Assembly: GCF_010015585.1 (NCBI RefSeq)
Contig: NW_022985079.1
Location: 310,001 to 374,000, forward strand
DNA length: 64,000 bases
Source: Eremomyces bilateralis CBS 781.70
Lineage: Eukaryota; Ascomycota; Dothideomycetes; Eremomycetales; Eremomycetaceae
Reading direction: 5' to 3'
Position 1 is the first letter of the stretch. Every line of letters begins with the position of its first letter. Shown in pieces: positions 11,385 through 22,619 of this stretch. The notes beneath the pieces were generated by a model, which searched no databases, was not told the DNA's origin, and worked only from the letters and a program-made list of their open reading frames with translations. Position numbers and translations under genes: made by a program.

Positions 11385-12116
11385 TCACAGCCCCATTTCC
11401 ACCTCCATCTCCACGTCCTCATCCACCCACTCCCGCGGCTGCAAAAACTCCGCCTCCTCAAAATCCCCCGGGACCATCCTTGCACCACCCAGCGACTTCC
11501 GTCCTCCGCTCTTCGCCACCGCAAACTGGCGCATCCCTGCAACGTCTCCCAGCCCTGCGTCCATCTCCGCGTCTTCCTCCTCATACTCACGCAGAACACG
11601 CTTCCGCGTGTTCCCGGGCCTCCCTGCCGGCACGGAATCGCTCGACATGTGCGAGACGTTGGATTCTTGGGATGAGAAGGACGTCGTGCCATCGGATGCG
11701 ATCCCCAGGTCGCCGGGGAGGGCGTACGCGTTGACGGGGTAGGAGGGGTCTTGCGTGGCGAAATTTCCGGTCTTGAGGAGGCCGCAGAAGGGGAGGAGTT
11801 CCGCGGGCCGTTGTTGGGGGATTGGTGGTGGATGGTCGGGTTGGGAGGCTTCGGGGTGTAGGGTCGAGAATGACGTCGCAATATGGGTGGTGGTAGGAGG
11901 AATGTCGGGGACGTCGGTTAGGGTTTTGTGTGTTTTGTAGCCTTCGGGCACGGCTTTGCGGACGCGCATGCCGACAGAGAGGAGGGAGGATTGGACATTA
12001 TTAGGTATGGGAGGGGAGAGCTTGTGGTTGGCGTTGGGGGAAGACTTGGGTTGCGTGAAGTAGGAGTCGATGGTGGGTTGAAAGGGTCGTTTAACTCGGG
12101 GATTGGAGTTAGCCAT
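11385..12116 (-). CDS. Spd1/Dif1-like small regulator of ribonucleotide reductase
   Basis: Single exon, 243 residues. The start is placed at the ATG giving MANSNPRVKRPFQPTIDSYF, because the KRPFQPTI-SYF motif is the hallmark N-terminal segment of the Spd1/Dif1/Sml1-related proteins, which control ribonucleotide reductase location or activity. A second conserved-looking block, SLLSVGMRVRKAVPEGYKT, follows at about residues 37-55. The rest is low-complexity and acidic (REYEEEDAEMDAGLGDV, EWVDEDVEMEVEMGL), as expected for an intrinsically disordered inhibitor degraded in S phase. The open frame extends 46 codons further upstream, but that part lacks family features and I treat it as leader. The family assignment rests on the motifs alone, and these proteins diverge fast. 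Confidence 0.65.
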   Translation of the reverse strand: MANSNPRVKRPFQPTIDSYFTQPKSSPNANHKLSPPIPNNVQSSLLSVGMRVRKAVPEGYKTHKTLTDVPDIPPTTTHIATSFSTLHPEASQPDHPPPIPQQRPAELLPFCGLLKTGNFATQDPSYPVNAYALPGDLGIASDGTTSFSSQESNVSHMSSDSVPAGRPGNTRKRVLREYEEEDAEMDAGLGDVAGMRQFAVAKSGGRKSLGGARMVPGDFEEAEFLQPREWVDEDVEMEVEMGL

Positions 12117-13038
12117 TTCGACAAGATGGAGTGAAGCGACTGAGCTAGCTCTGATGTGGTGAAAAAGTGTGTTCGGAAGATTGATCGAATGTGGAGGATT
12201 AGATGGTAATCCGGATGGTGATGAAAGCCGATGGAACAAAGAACCGTAATGCAACTGCCCCGGGGAGGATTATTTCTTTAAAAATCGATGATCTCCTCCC
12301 TCGAGGCTGGTTATATAGCCCTGGATTTTCCGTTCACCTCTGGTCCGAAAGTGTCGAATGTGGGCCAACTCAGTCCTGTATGCAGCTTGGAGAATGGAAG
12401 ATGCAGGATGAATGTATGTATTACAGAATAGTATGATGCGAGACTCGTATGCGGCGGATCGCACCTGATTCGTGCCCTCCACTGTGCCCTCCACTTTTCC
12501 ACGCGCATTTGACGCGGTTCCCACCCCCGCGCCGACCGGCATTTTCTGCAGTAGCCCGTGCTGACCCCACGCTTAAGGAGACGTCCGTCCAGTCGTTGAT
12601 GGTGGATTCTCAAGCAATACACAATGTACGACGTGATAGAGATTCCGAACGTTTGCATTGTCTCTAAGGTTGCACGTCATGAGGAGTAGCTCAGTAGGTG
12701 ATGCTTCAGCTCTACACAGTATTGCGCAAGTTCCATCGAACCCATCCCCAGGGTACCTCTCTTCGCTCCATCCCGCTTGAGCATCTTTCGATCAAAGTCA
12801 ATCGTCTTGGTCTTTCTGGCAACAGTGTAATGCCTCCTTGTCCCGTATTCCATGGTGCTTTTCATAAGATATTCCCATTGCTGCGAAATTGGCGTCCGCC
12901 TTCCACAGATTACCCTCCCACAGAAGGATTCCCGAATTCCGTTGGCATCCAGCCGAAAGTAGACCTCCATCCAGTTAATACTTCTACATAGTAGTCCGCC
13001 TACCACAGGTCCACCAATGCTAGGTCTCTGATATTCTG
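12117..13038. other. Spacer with gene debris, no intact gene seen
   Basis: Upstream of the Spd1-like gene. The minus-strand frame at 12677-13006 has some amino-acid character but no recognisable domain. It may be the far 3' end of the decayed gene next to it. Confidence 0.3.
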
Positions 13039-13580
13039 CGTGTGCTCCTCATCTTCACGTTCCCAGCTCTTCCAGCCAAACTGCTTTCTTATCATGTATG
13101 ATAGAGTTTTCCACGTCTGGTACCGTCTTTGGATGCTTGTAACGTCACGAAACACGACCTGTTCCCGGGACTGATCTTGAATTCCTTGCTCAGAAAGACG
13201 TCGCCCCAGATATCTATCAATCTCCATTCGCTCAGCCGCTCCCCCAGGTCGATATGACCGAGGTGGAAAGGCTTGCCGTTATACTTCATCACCACTTCTT
13301 CCACACGCCTGTATATGGGACCGGCCAAAATGTACCATCGTCCTCACAAATCTTTGAATTCTTCCAATGCGTCCTGGGTCCACCACGATTCGAGACCATC
13401 AAATTTGGGGTTTCCCGATTGGCCCGGCGGAGGATCACACGTCAATTTCCAGCCTCCCGATTGCAAAGCCAAGGTCCCCACTCCCAGGTGCGGCGCTGGT
13501 AGCAGGATATCCGCTGCTAGATGTGAGAATCCGGGTATTGGGCATCCGAAAGGGTCCGAATCTGATCACTTGGAATAACA
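13039..13580 (-). pseudogene. Decayed gene of unknown function
   Basis: One minus-strand frame reads as plausible protein for about 160 codons. Fragments include PFGCPIPGFSHLAADILL, GWKLTCDPPPGQSGNPKF, ESWWTQDALEEFKDL, AGPIYRRVEEVVMKYNGK and RLSEWRLIDIWGDVF. The frame is broken by an in-frame TGA at 13346-13344, between KDL and GRWYILAG, where a Trp codon would suit the flanking sequence. There is no obvious start at one end, and the frame runs out near 13090 where a different frame (WEREDEEHTQNIRDLALV) takes over. I do not recognise the family. The Trp-rich, Asp-rich character is reminiscent of F-box-type accessory proteins of fungi, but I see no F-box. Splicing out the stop with a short intron cannot be fully excluded. 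Confidence 0.35.
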
Positions 13581-14292
13581 GGCCTTCCAGGCAGTAACCA
13601 AGCCACTCTATGCTTCCGTACCATTTAAGCTCTCGCTGACGTCGGCGAAGTCAACATCAGACCCTGGGTTCTCTCCAGAAACTGAGACATCGGTCCTCGG
13701 CCGTTACTAGAACTCGAAGCACTGGGATCCGGGGGATGACCTTCGGCAACACTGTCCAAGTGGCGTGAGTGGCTGGCAACTCATCACAATCGAGCCGAAC
13801 ATGAATCTTGCTGAAAAGGTGAGCCCCCAAGCTCAGCAAAAGCTTCTCGCGGCAAAGGCTAGATTACCGCCGAGTGGGCAGCTTAGTAGCGCTATATATA
13901 TGAGTGAGTGCCTTGTACTGGCTCTGGGCTCGCTAGCTGGCTACCTAGGAAGTTTAACATCTTGTAACGAGTGTAAGTTGACATGTTCTAGAATGTCTGC
14001 CTTGATGGCCGACGAGCGGCTCTGTGTAGACTTGCAATCTCGGGGGAGCAAACACAAGCCACGTGGCAAGGGAGGAAGTTCACCAGCAGAATGTTTATGT
14101 CTCTCACACAGAGACCAAAACTACTCCTTCAGATTTCATTTTCACACTGTTCTAGCTAGTAAATATTAGATTGTTACTCATACAGTCCTTCTTAACTGGC
14201 ACTCGTGTCATATCTTTGAGTAGAATATTTGCGTTGGCTAGCGTGCTACAGTTGTCACTATTAGGAAATTACTTTGCTCCGGCTTCGCAGCT
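13581..14292. other. Intergenic, no gene seen
   Basis: 3' flank of the NLR-like gene. It is AT-rich toward 14160-14290. No gene or repeat that I can support. Confidence 0.4.
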
Positions 14293-17200
14293 TTAATTAG
14301 TAACATTAACTAGAACACCCTCTCTAACCGTGCGCTTAGCCAGCGTATGGGATAGATCAGTACAAACAGCTCCGCTGGCAAGACAGTCTTCGCACATATC
14401 GAAATCGCCGTGATCACAGATTCCGCAGTGGTGGTGAGAGTCGAAATCTGGTATGGGTGCCAAACAGATCGAGCAGAAAATACGACATTTGGGGTCCACT
14501 GTAGGGCGCCTTACCGCAGGTAGTTCTTGTTTGGTAACGGGATTGCCCTGCCCCTTAAGCCTCTGAAGAAGAAGCTCTACAATAGGGAGATATCCTCTCT
14601 TGACAGCGTCCGACAGCGGCGTGCGACCGAACATATCCTGGGATCCAGGCTCGATGCTCTTCTTCGTAAGCAGCAGCGCGACAGCCCCCTCGTACCCATT
14701 CACCGCAGCTGCTGATAACGGGGCCCGACCGAACAGGTCCTTAGAATTAGGATCGACATCCTTCCTTGCGAGCAGGATCTCCATGGCCAGTGTATGTCCC
14801 ATCCTTGAAGCCCAAGTGAGCGGTGTCCGACTGTAATTGTCCCTCGAGTCCGCTTCGACGTCGTCCCGTTCGACCAGCAGCCGAACCACCGCCCCGTGCC
14901 CTCTTGCTGCCGCCATCGACAGCGGCGTCTGACCGTCTTTATCCGTCGAGTCCGCTTCGACGTCGTCCCGTTCGACCAGCAGCCGAACCACCGCCTCGTG
15001 CCCATTCTCTGCCGCCATCGACAGCGGCGTCTGACCGTATTTATTCGTCGAGTCCGCTTCGACGTCGTCCCGTTCGACCAGCAGCCGAACCACCGCCTCT
15101 TGCCCGCTTGCTGCCGCTATCGACAGTGGCATCCGACCGTATTTATCCCTCGAGTCCGCTTCGACGTCGTCCCATTCGACCAGCAGCCAAACCACCGCCT
15201 CGTGCCCTCTTGCCGCCGCCCACCATAGCGGCGTGCGACCGTCTTCATCCCTCGAGTCCGCTTCGACGTCGTCCCGTTCGACCAGCAGCCGAACCACCGC
15301 CTCGTGCCCNNNNNNNNNNNNNNNNNNNNNNNNNNNNNNNNNNNNNNNNNNNNNNNNNNNNNNNNNNNNNNNNNNNNNNNNNNNNNNNNNNNNNNNNNNN
15401 NNNNNNNNNNNNNNNNNNNNNNNNNNNNNNNNNNNNNNNNNNNNNNNNNNNNNNNNNNNNNNNNNNNNNNNNNNNNNNNNNNNNNNNNNNNNNNNNNNNN
15501 NNNNNNNNNNNNNNNNNNNNNNNNNNNNNNNNNNNNNNNNNNNNNNNNNNNNNNNNNNNNNNNNNNNNNNNNNNNNNNNNNNNNNNNNNNNNNNNNNNNN
15601 NNNNNNNNNNNNNNNNNNNNNNNNNNNNNNNNNNNNNNNNNNNNNNNNNNNNNNNNNNNNNNNNNNNNNNNNNNNNNNNNNNNNNNNNNNNNNNNNNNNN
15701 NNNNNNNNNNNNNNNNNNNNNNNNNNNNNNNNNNNNNNNNNNNNNNNNNNNNNNNNNNNNNNNNNNNNNNNNNNNNNNNNNNNNNNNNNNNNNNNNNNNN
15801 NNNNNNNNNNNNNNNNNNNNNNNNNNNNNNNNNNNNNNNNNNNNNNNNNNNNNNNNNNNNNNNNNNNNNNNNNNNNNNNNNNNNNNNNNNNNNNNNNNNN
15901 NNNNNNNNNNNNNNNNNNNNNNNNNNNNNNNNNNNNNNNNNNNNNNNNNNNNNNNNNNNNNNNNNNNNNNNNNNNNNNNNNNNNNNNNNNNNNNNNNNNN
16001 NNNNNNNNNNNNNNNNNNNNNNNNNNNNNNNNNNNNNNNNNNNNNNNNNNNNNNNNNNNNNNNNNNNNNNNNNNNNNNNNNNNNNNNNNNNNNNNNNNNN
16101 NNNNNNNNNNNNNNNNNNNNNNNNNNNNNNNNNNNNNNNNNNNNNNNNNNNNNNNNNNNNNNNNNNNNNNGTCTGACCGTATTTATTCGTCGAGTCCGCT
16201 TCGACGTCGTCCCGTTCGACCAGCAGCCGAACCACCGCCTCGTGCCCTCTTGCTGCCGCCCACGACAGCGACGTCCGACCGAAACTATCCTTCGAGTCCG
16301 CTTCGATGCCGATGTCGCCGCATTTGCCCACTAAGAGTTTCTCTGTCAAATAAAGCAGTCCATACCTCGCTGCAAGGTGCATGCCCGTTGTTTGATTTGG
16401 GAATCTCGTACTATAGCCTTCGTATTTATAGTTTGACATAGACACAGCTTGGATGGCGGCGTCAACTAAGGCTTCGTCGCAGAGAAAGGCTAGCGCTAAG
16501 CTAGAAGTTGTCTTCTCCACAGGCCGTATATGCTCGCTCCAATAACGTGCTGAGTAGTCATAGAATGCATTCTCGGTAAGCTTCTCCGCGAAAGCTCTAT
16601 CATTAGCACAGCTGCCGCTCCGAAACGCGTCGAAAGATAAATACGTTAAACAGGCTACCGTTATCGCTTCCTGAGCGCTAGGGTTCCATTCCAGGCGTAT
16701 GCGCTCAAAGTACTCCTGTGTCGTGTAGTGCACGAGCCGGATGACGTTGCTCTCCTCGTCTACCGTAACAAGCCCAGCGCAGACGGAGATAACGTCTTCC
16801 ACGTCATCAACACTATCATTGTTCAGAGTTTTATCGTCTGGCTCGATAGCTAGCGCATGGCATAGCTCTCGAGTAGTAAGTGGTCTCTGGGCATATGTTA
16901 TCCAAGATAGTGCACACCTTGCCAGCGAACGGTCATTGTCCAGTTGCCCGTCTATTCGCTTGATGGCCTCGCCATAGGCTTTTTCGAGCGCCGCTGAACC
17001 CTTAGTCAGTTTCTCTAGCGTAGACATAACACTCTGTTTATTCCTTTTATCAAGGAGTGAGTCGACATGAAGACGCGCGAGAAGGAACCTGGCCATTCAG
17101 TAAGTAAAACTGCTTCGCAATTGTAAACCACTAGAGAGCACCCACATGCCATCAACGGCTCCCGCAATCTTGTCCTGTACAAGATTCTGGAGCTCCTCGT

Positions 17201-18484
17201 TGCGTTGAATACATTTCGGTAGACGTGGTATATGACCATCTATAAAATGCCTGACGTCCGAATCGCTGGCTCGCACCTCTAGACTTGGGCTCGATCGAAA
17301 TCTTTCCGTTACTTCGGGAATGAATCGGGAGGTGAGCATAAGCCGCAAGTCTCCTTTCGTTTGCAGCTCGCAGAGCTTGTCGATAAGTCGTCCCCGCCCA
17401 CCATCTGTGTCCGCGCATTCGTCCAACGCATCTACAAGAATATATACCGTAGTTTGGTTGGAGCAGACAGACTGCAGAGCCTCGAATATGTCGCTGAGGG
17501 ATGGCCGGCTTTTCTTCTTTGTGTGATAATCGTACATGCGCGTCACCGGGGTTGCCATGTCCGGTTGGCTCTGCACTAACTGTTTCAGGAGAGCAGTAAG
17601 CAGATTAAATACGCTCTGGTCGGCTTTCGCCTTATAGCTGCAAAACAGGTAAGCAATTTCAACGTTATCACTCTGCACCGTCCTACAGAGATGGTCGATA
17701 GCAATAGCTGTCATCATAGTCTTGCCGGCTCCAGGGATGCCAGGACAAAATAGCGTCCGATTGGCTCCCTGCGACCACTCTTGAAACTCTGGAGAGTCTA
17801 TAAACCATTGCCCCGTATCTTCTTGTCTTCGGGAGATAATATCGTGTTGCTGGGCCGGGAAGTCTGTCGGCGATAGCCAATCCAGCATCGTCTGGCGCTG
17901 CTGGAGCTTCTGGGCGTCCCATTGCAGGCTTTGAGTGTCCCGGATGGTGACGATATCTGCTTGAAGGAAGGGGATAGCATTTCGCATAACTTTAGTGTCC
18001 TCCTTAATCGCTTCGGATAGTTTGCTTTGATACCATAAGCAAGCATGCTTCGACCCGTTGCCTCGACGACTTACAAATGGTCCATCTCAAGCGAAATACT
18101 CACAAGACTCTTCAACCGCTCCAGTCGTGATAGAATACTCGCAACTTCTGCCTTGATAAACTTCCACAGGACCTGCCTCTTAACCATTTTTGTCGTATTT
18201 TGGATTTCCACTCTCGAACATAGCTGCTCTAAGGTCTGCTTGTACTGGTCGAGAGGTCCATTCGCAACGGTGAGAGCCCGAACTGCTGTGAACCAGGGAT
18301 CATTGGTATGACCCTGTTCAAGGAGATAACGAAGACTCATTAGGAGAGATTGAAGGTTCGATGCCTCGATCGTGCATTGTTGGCATTCTTTCGGCGCGTC
18401 CCTGACATCGTTCAGGTACTGGATGACTTTGCCTGTGAGCTGCAAAATGGCGATAACGCCGGCGGTGACGCTGAGCGGATCCAT
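14293..18484 (-). CDS. STAND receptor (fungal NLR): HeLo-like, NACHT, ankyrin repeats, ZZ zinc finger
   Basis: Proposed exons are 18484-18075, 18024-17146 and 17088-14293; the last contains the assembly gap 16170-15310. Residues 1-130 start MDPLSVTAGVIAILQLTGKV, the HeLo-like N-terminal domain of fungal STAND proteins. The NACHT domain shows the P-loop FCPGIPGAGKTMM, Walker B VYILVDALDEC and the sensor region LRLMLTSRF. A helical linker follows (LARCALSWITYAQRPLTTRELCHAL, LVHYTTQEYFE). Next come 34-residue ankyrin repeats: two and a half before the gap and seven after it. The C terminus carries a ZZ-type zinc finger (FCSICLAP, HHHCGICDHGDFDMCEDC). Intron 17089-17145 restores the DGMFLLARLHVDSL motif. 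Such proteins act in non-self recognition and programmed cell death in fungi; the ligand here is unknown. The N count breaks the reading frame between the two halves, but that comes from an approximate gap length, not from visible mutation. Confidence 0.85.
14600..15309 (-). repeat. Tandem 102-bp ankyrin-coding repeats, C-terminal side of gap
   Basis: Seven repeat units of exactly 102 bases (34 codons). The same landmark recurs at 14621, 14723, 14825, 14927, 15029, 15131 and 15233. The units nearest the gap are almost identical in DNA and protein (core EADS...GHEAVVRLLVERD), while the three nearest the 3' end have diverged. Differences among the near-identical units cluster at a few positions after EADS and around the PLS-AA segment. 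Confidence 0.9.
15310..16170. other. Assembly gap (861 N)
   Basis: A run of 861 undetermined bases inside the ankyrin array. With a 102-base period, the flanks only line up if the real gap is 25 bases plus a whole number of repeats (for example 841), so 861 is an estimate. Confidence 0.97.
16171..16330 (-). repeat. Ankyrin-coding repeats, N-terminal side of gap
   Basis: About one and a half units of the same 102-base repeat as at 14600-15309, reading IEADSKDSFGRTSLSWAAAR, then GHEAVVRLLVERD, then the start of the next unit up to the gap. The unit beside the gap is nearly identical to units on the far side, consistent with array collapse during assembly. Confidence 0.85.
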
Positions 18485-20233
18485 TTTGCGATAGGACTAA
18501 GTGGGGAGAGTGAGGAGAGTTGCTCTTTGATGAACGACATCGTTTGAGCATCTTGTAGCTGTACCGCTGTAATTAGCCTTCCGGTGAACCAGGGGAGCTC
18601 CAGATGCGGCGTACTCTGCCTTGCTGTGCCAATGTCTGCGCCATCTTAATGCGCCTCCTGTTTGCTGGCACGTGTCAGGAACTTTGGTATACTCGTCACG
18701 TCACTGTATTGCTACTTTGTTCGCTCCTGTACTCTATCTTCACCGTGTGAGTATAATGACTGCTTATGAGTACTCAAGGAAAAGGGAAATTTAGTGAGCT
18801 ACCTGAGTCACCACCCGTCCCCGGCGTTGAAATAGACTTATGTACGGGACGGGCGGCGGTCCCCCTAGTATGTGATGTACGCTGAGAGAGCCTAAGTTAG
18901 CTTGTTGAGACTAGTAGCACGAGTCACTCCCACGGCCGGCCACGATCATCCAGGATGGCATCCGTTGAAGGTCTCCACTTATTAACGCATTCATCACTTC
19001 TAGACTTCTAGTAGAGTAGTGCCCAATGCTTGCCAATTGAAACTTCATAGATTCCTTTGGACAATCGATATCATAGAATAGAAGAGTGAGATATGAATAC
19101 AGCTATGAAAGGTGTTGAGGTAGTGAGAAGCATGAGCAATGCCTAATCTATTCAAATTCCAAGTGACGTTTGGTCTTACCTACACCTTATATAACGAGTA
19201 ATTAACCACAACTCTACTTGACTTTAGTTCTTGTAGAAGTGTCCTTTTGGTTTGGTGGTTAAAGTCGTCTTATAAGTTAGCAGTGGCTATAAATCAAGCG
19301 AATGGTACATATCGGGTAAGCATATCCGTCAATCAATCCTCAGTCTCTCTTCGAATGCCTTAGGGTCATTGAGCCCGCCATTAGCATTGACGACACTGCA
19401 AGACGACACCTCTTGGCCACCCCATGGATATCAGGTGGTCATCTCGTTCTCATGGCTCAGCTCCGACAAAACCAGTGATAATGGCGCTGTAAACCAGCAT
19501 AGCGTGCATGAAATGCTCCGCCGCGACGGAGGCAGAAGCGTTACGAATAACAGATTATAACCAGAATTGAGAGCAAGAAACGACTTGAACTTGAGTAGTG
19601 CCGATTTTCTTCTTTCCCCTAACCAGCCGCGTGATCTTACCTTCATCTGGTTTTCTTCGAACGCGGATGGTGCCCAACGTCCCTGAAAGATATGACTGTA
19701 TATTATAGGAAGACTAATAAGGCAGGGAGAATGCGAGTTTATACAAACTGATAAGAAATACTCTATCTAGACAACACATGAAACGACGCGGAATGGAGAT
19801 ATATCACATGGAGCGGGGGAGAGAAATGCCGCGATTAGGAATCGGTCGTCATCGTAGAAAACTATGGAAACTGGCCCAGAGCATAGTTCACCATACTGGA
19901 CGCCGGTAATGTAGGGAACCGAGTTTTCAACATGGCGAAGGCGTGATGCTTCACCGGCCCTAGAGCTGGAACTCTTCAGTGATCCTGGGCCAATCAATAA
20001 GACGCCCAAAACCTACCAAGAGACATCACTCGCGCAGGACATCCTCGACGAACTCCCTACACCTCCACCATATCAACGCCAAATACCTATGTTTCTGGTT
20101 AGAGCCATGGCTTCATTCTTAATATCTTTGCTAATCAGCCATCAGCTATAGCCACTACTCAACATTGCTCTGTAACGCTACCGTGTAGGCATGCGTAAAA
20201 GTCTCCTGTTTGACAAACTTCATTTACATTCCA
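18485..20233. other. Long intergenic region, no gene seen
   Basis: About 1.75 kb upstream of the NLR-like gene. It is rich in stops in all frames and has no recognisable element ends. The promoter of the NLR-like gene must lie in its first part. Confidence 0.4.
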
Positions 20234-21043
20234 CTAAGTAGAGAATGACTGGTATCTATTCCAAGTCATTTCGCCCTCCTCCATGGTCCTAATGATAACC
20301 CAAGCCATCGGCACGACTGGCCTAGAAGGGCCTCCATTCGAAGGCCGAGCGCTAGGCGGTATGATTCTCTCTAGAAACGCAGGAACTTCATCCACGTATC
20401 TCTGGAGACTGGCATCGAAGAACAATATCAGCGATCCTCGAAGGATGTTCGCGCCAAATACCTCTCGGTATCTCGCCTCTGTCGCCCGCAATGTAGGCAT
20501 TATTGCGGGTTCCGGAGATGGGGATTCGGAACTGGAGGGTTCCGAGGACTCGGAATCGTCGGGGGCGGGGGAAGCAACAGGCGCGGATGTTGTAATCGCT
20601 GCAGGTGCTGCATTGGGGCCGGAAGATGGAGCAGGAGGGGCAGACGTTTCGGTTGGCTCTTGGCCGGCCGCTAGGCCCGAGGTGTTAGCATACAACGTGA
20701 GACAGGACTGAATGGGGAGGTTGTATCATAGTCGTCGTAAGCGAAACATACCCATAACCTGGATCCGTCGCAACGTAAACAAGGTGAGCTGACGGAGCAG
20801 GTCCTCTCCTATATGTCCCAAGTCTATAAAGTTAGTACGGCGCCTGGAAACATGAAGGTAAAGGAGGTACTTACCCATACCGGTTTCATCAGATAAGGCC
20901 CCTCTCAGACTTCTATCGGGGATGCCATCGAGTACCCGTCCTAGAACCTCCTCCAGAACGGGAGGGTAATTGGAGAATGGAGATTCTCCTTGAGCTCCAT
21001 GAACGGTATCTCCTTGAACACCATCGTTATCCTGTGAGGTCAC
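20234..21043 (-). CDS. Unknown protein, three exons
   Basis: Proposed exons are 21043-20875, 20823-20752 and 20670-20234 (225 residues). I do not recognise the family. The N-terminal part is NYPPVLEEVLGRVLDGIPD, then LGHIGEDLLRQLTLFTLRRI, likely helical. The middle is Ala/Pro/Ser/Thr-rich low complexity. The end is an ordered-looking block (TLRATEARYREVFGANILRG, LILFFDASLQRYVDEVPAF, VVPMAWVIIRTMEEGEM). Intron 20671-20751 is chosen because a perfect GCTAAC branch site lies shortly before its CCTAG acceptor; another acceptor at a nearby CAG would give a different second junction. No transmembrane segment. The gene sits in the sparse block between the NLR-like gene and another unknown gene. Confidence 0.5.
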
Positions 21044-22196
21044 TGGTCCAATGTCAGTCAGTCATACTCGATATCTCACTTTGTATGGGATACCTTACTG
21101 ATGACTGCTAGATTGAGAGGTTGATAGAACACAGTTTGGAGCGAATATGTAGATGCGTAAAGAGAACCGAAGAGAGCGTTAAAAGATGAGAACACTCTTT
21201 ATGCAGGCCAACGGCTCAGTACATGTTGTTATCACTTATTTTTGCCGTTAATCAGTTGAAATTGAAGCCACACGGCTGAATAGAACTCTGATCCTTTCGA
21301 CATCGCTTCATGGGCGACATCTGTCATCACACCAAAAATACAGATACTTGCCAACAGTCCAACGGGTGCTTGCAACCAATTTCTGTGCATCCACACACTA
21401 AGACAGCGAATGTCTGTTCCACAATGCAATATTATATTGAAACAGTCCGATCCCAGAGCCATCAGGGGCAAATTACCACCAGTCCCTGGACAAAGCCCCA
21501 AAGTGTTATTTTCAGTGCGCTATCAATGTAAAATGCACCGATGATGATTGAGTCCTGGCTAGGTGTTACATTCGACATGGTTTCGGTCATAATACTTAGA
21601 ATGATCTGCTGATGTTGGGCACACATATTTGGAAGCGTAGAAAGGAGAGAGGTCAGAGTTTAGGACAGGGTCAAATATGGTGTCCTCCAAAAGACTTTTA
21701 GAGGATGCAATGGGATCGGCATCAGCTTTGTCATCTACAAGACATCCCTGAGCATCGGCTTACAGTATATTGTTGAACAGTTGATCACCTGGCTAGTCCA
21801 CGGCCAGTGCTCTATTTATCCTCCGACTGAATCTGATGCACTTCATGCCAGTCACCCTCAAGGCATCTGGCTTACCACTAAGAGTCAAATATCCGTGTCA
21901 GAATCTGCTACCACCTTCAGTTCTGACCAAGGAGGGGGGGATTGAGAGCGATATCATTCTCCCCAAGTAATGCGAGCCGATTCTCTCTCACCTCGACAAG
22001 TGCTTCTGTCTGGTCCAGTTGCAGAAATAATCGGATCACTGCTCTGATTTGGTGTCTGTCAGTGGCTGTTGTCACTTGGCCAAGTGTCACGCGTATTACA
22101 ATCAATATGAGGAAGCATACTTGTGAGGAGACGGTTGACTTATCTCCTAGGTGTCTCTTAGGAGCGAGTCACTTTTATAAATAAGTTCTGATCAAC
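21044..22196. other. Intergenic, no gene seen
   Basis: 1.15 kb with only short overlapping open frames on both strands and no recognisable domain. Confidence 0.35.
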
Positions 22197-22214
22197 TCAT
22201 ACATGTAAACAAAG

Positions 22215-22330
22215 GGGGAAAAGCAAGGGAGCCATAGCAGCAGTGACGGAGCCAAAGCACACTGAGAACGGAGCCACAGCGCACAGAGAACGGAACCACA
22301 GCGCAGAGAGGACTGAGACACCACGAATCC
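22215..22330. repeat. Short tandem repeats, about 21 bp
   Basis: Four imperfect copies of a unit like AACGGAGCCACAGCGCACAG (about 21-25 bases) follow each other. They are internally variable and lie between two unknown genes. Confidence 0.6.
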
Positions 22331-22499
22331 ACGACAAGCCACAACCTATTGCTGGCTCTTCGGCAGTTTCTTTTTTAGCCTCTCCTCTATCACAGCTGTT
22401 AGGCTCAACACCCCTTTCCCCTTCTCTTTCATTGACTCTTACCCCATGCCTTGCGGCCCGACTTTCGCTCTGCACTTCATCGGGCCGTGCACTGTACTT

Positions 22500-22605
22500 C
22501 CAGCATGCCCTTCATTGTGTCCCACATCGCGTCTTGCACAATGCCCTTCATCGTGTCTCACTTCGTGTCGTGGGGCATGCCCTTCACCGTGTCCTGTAGC
22601 ATGCC
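22500..22605. repeat. Short tandem repeats with ATGCCCTTCA core
   Basis: Three imperfect copies of a 35-45 base unit built on GCATGCCCTTCA and GTGTCYCAC. It is separate in sequence from the repeat at 22215-22330. Confidence 0.55.
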
Positions 22606-22619
22606 TTCAATTATGTTGC

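Noticed and set aside
12679-12760. tRNA-like stretch (TAGCTCAGTAGG)
   Set aside because: The D-arm-like bases are not followed by a pairing anticodon arm or T-arm.
14823-16334. Long plus-strand open frame opposite the ankyrin array
   Set aside because: The repeat unit is a multiple of three, so a stop-free antisense frame in one unit is copied into all units; the Ns also extend it. It is a shadow of the receptor.
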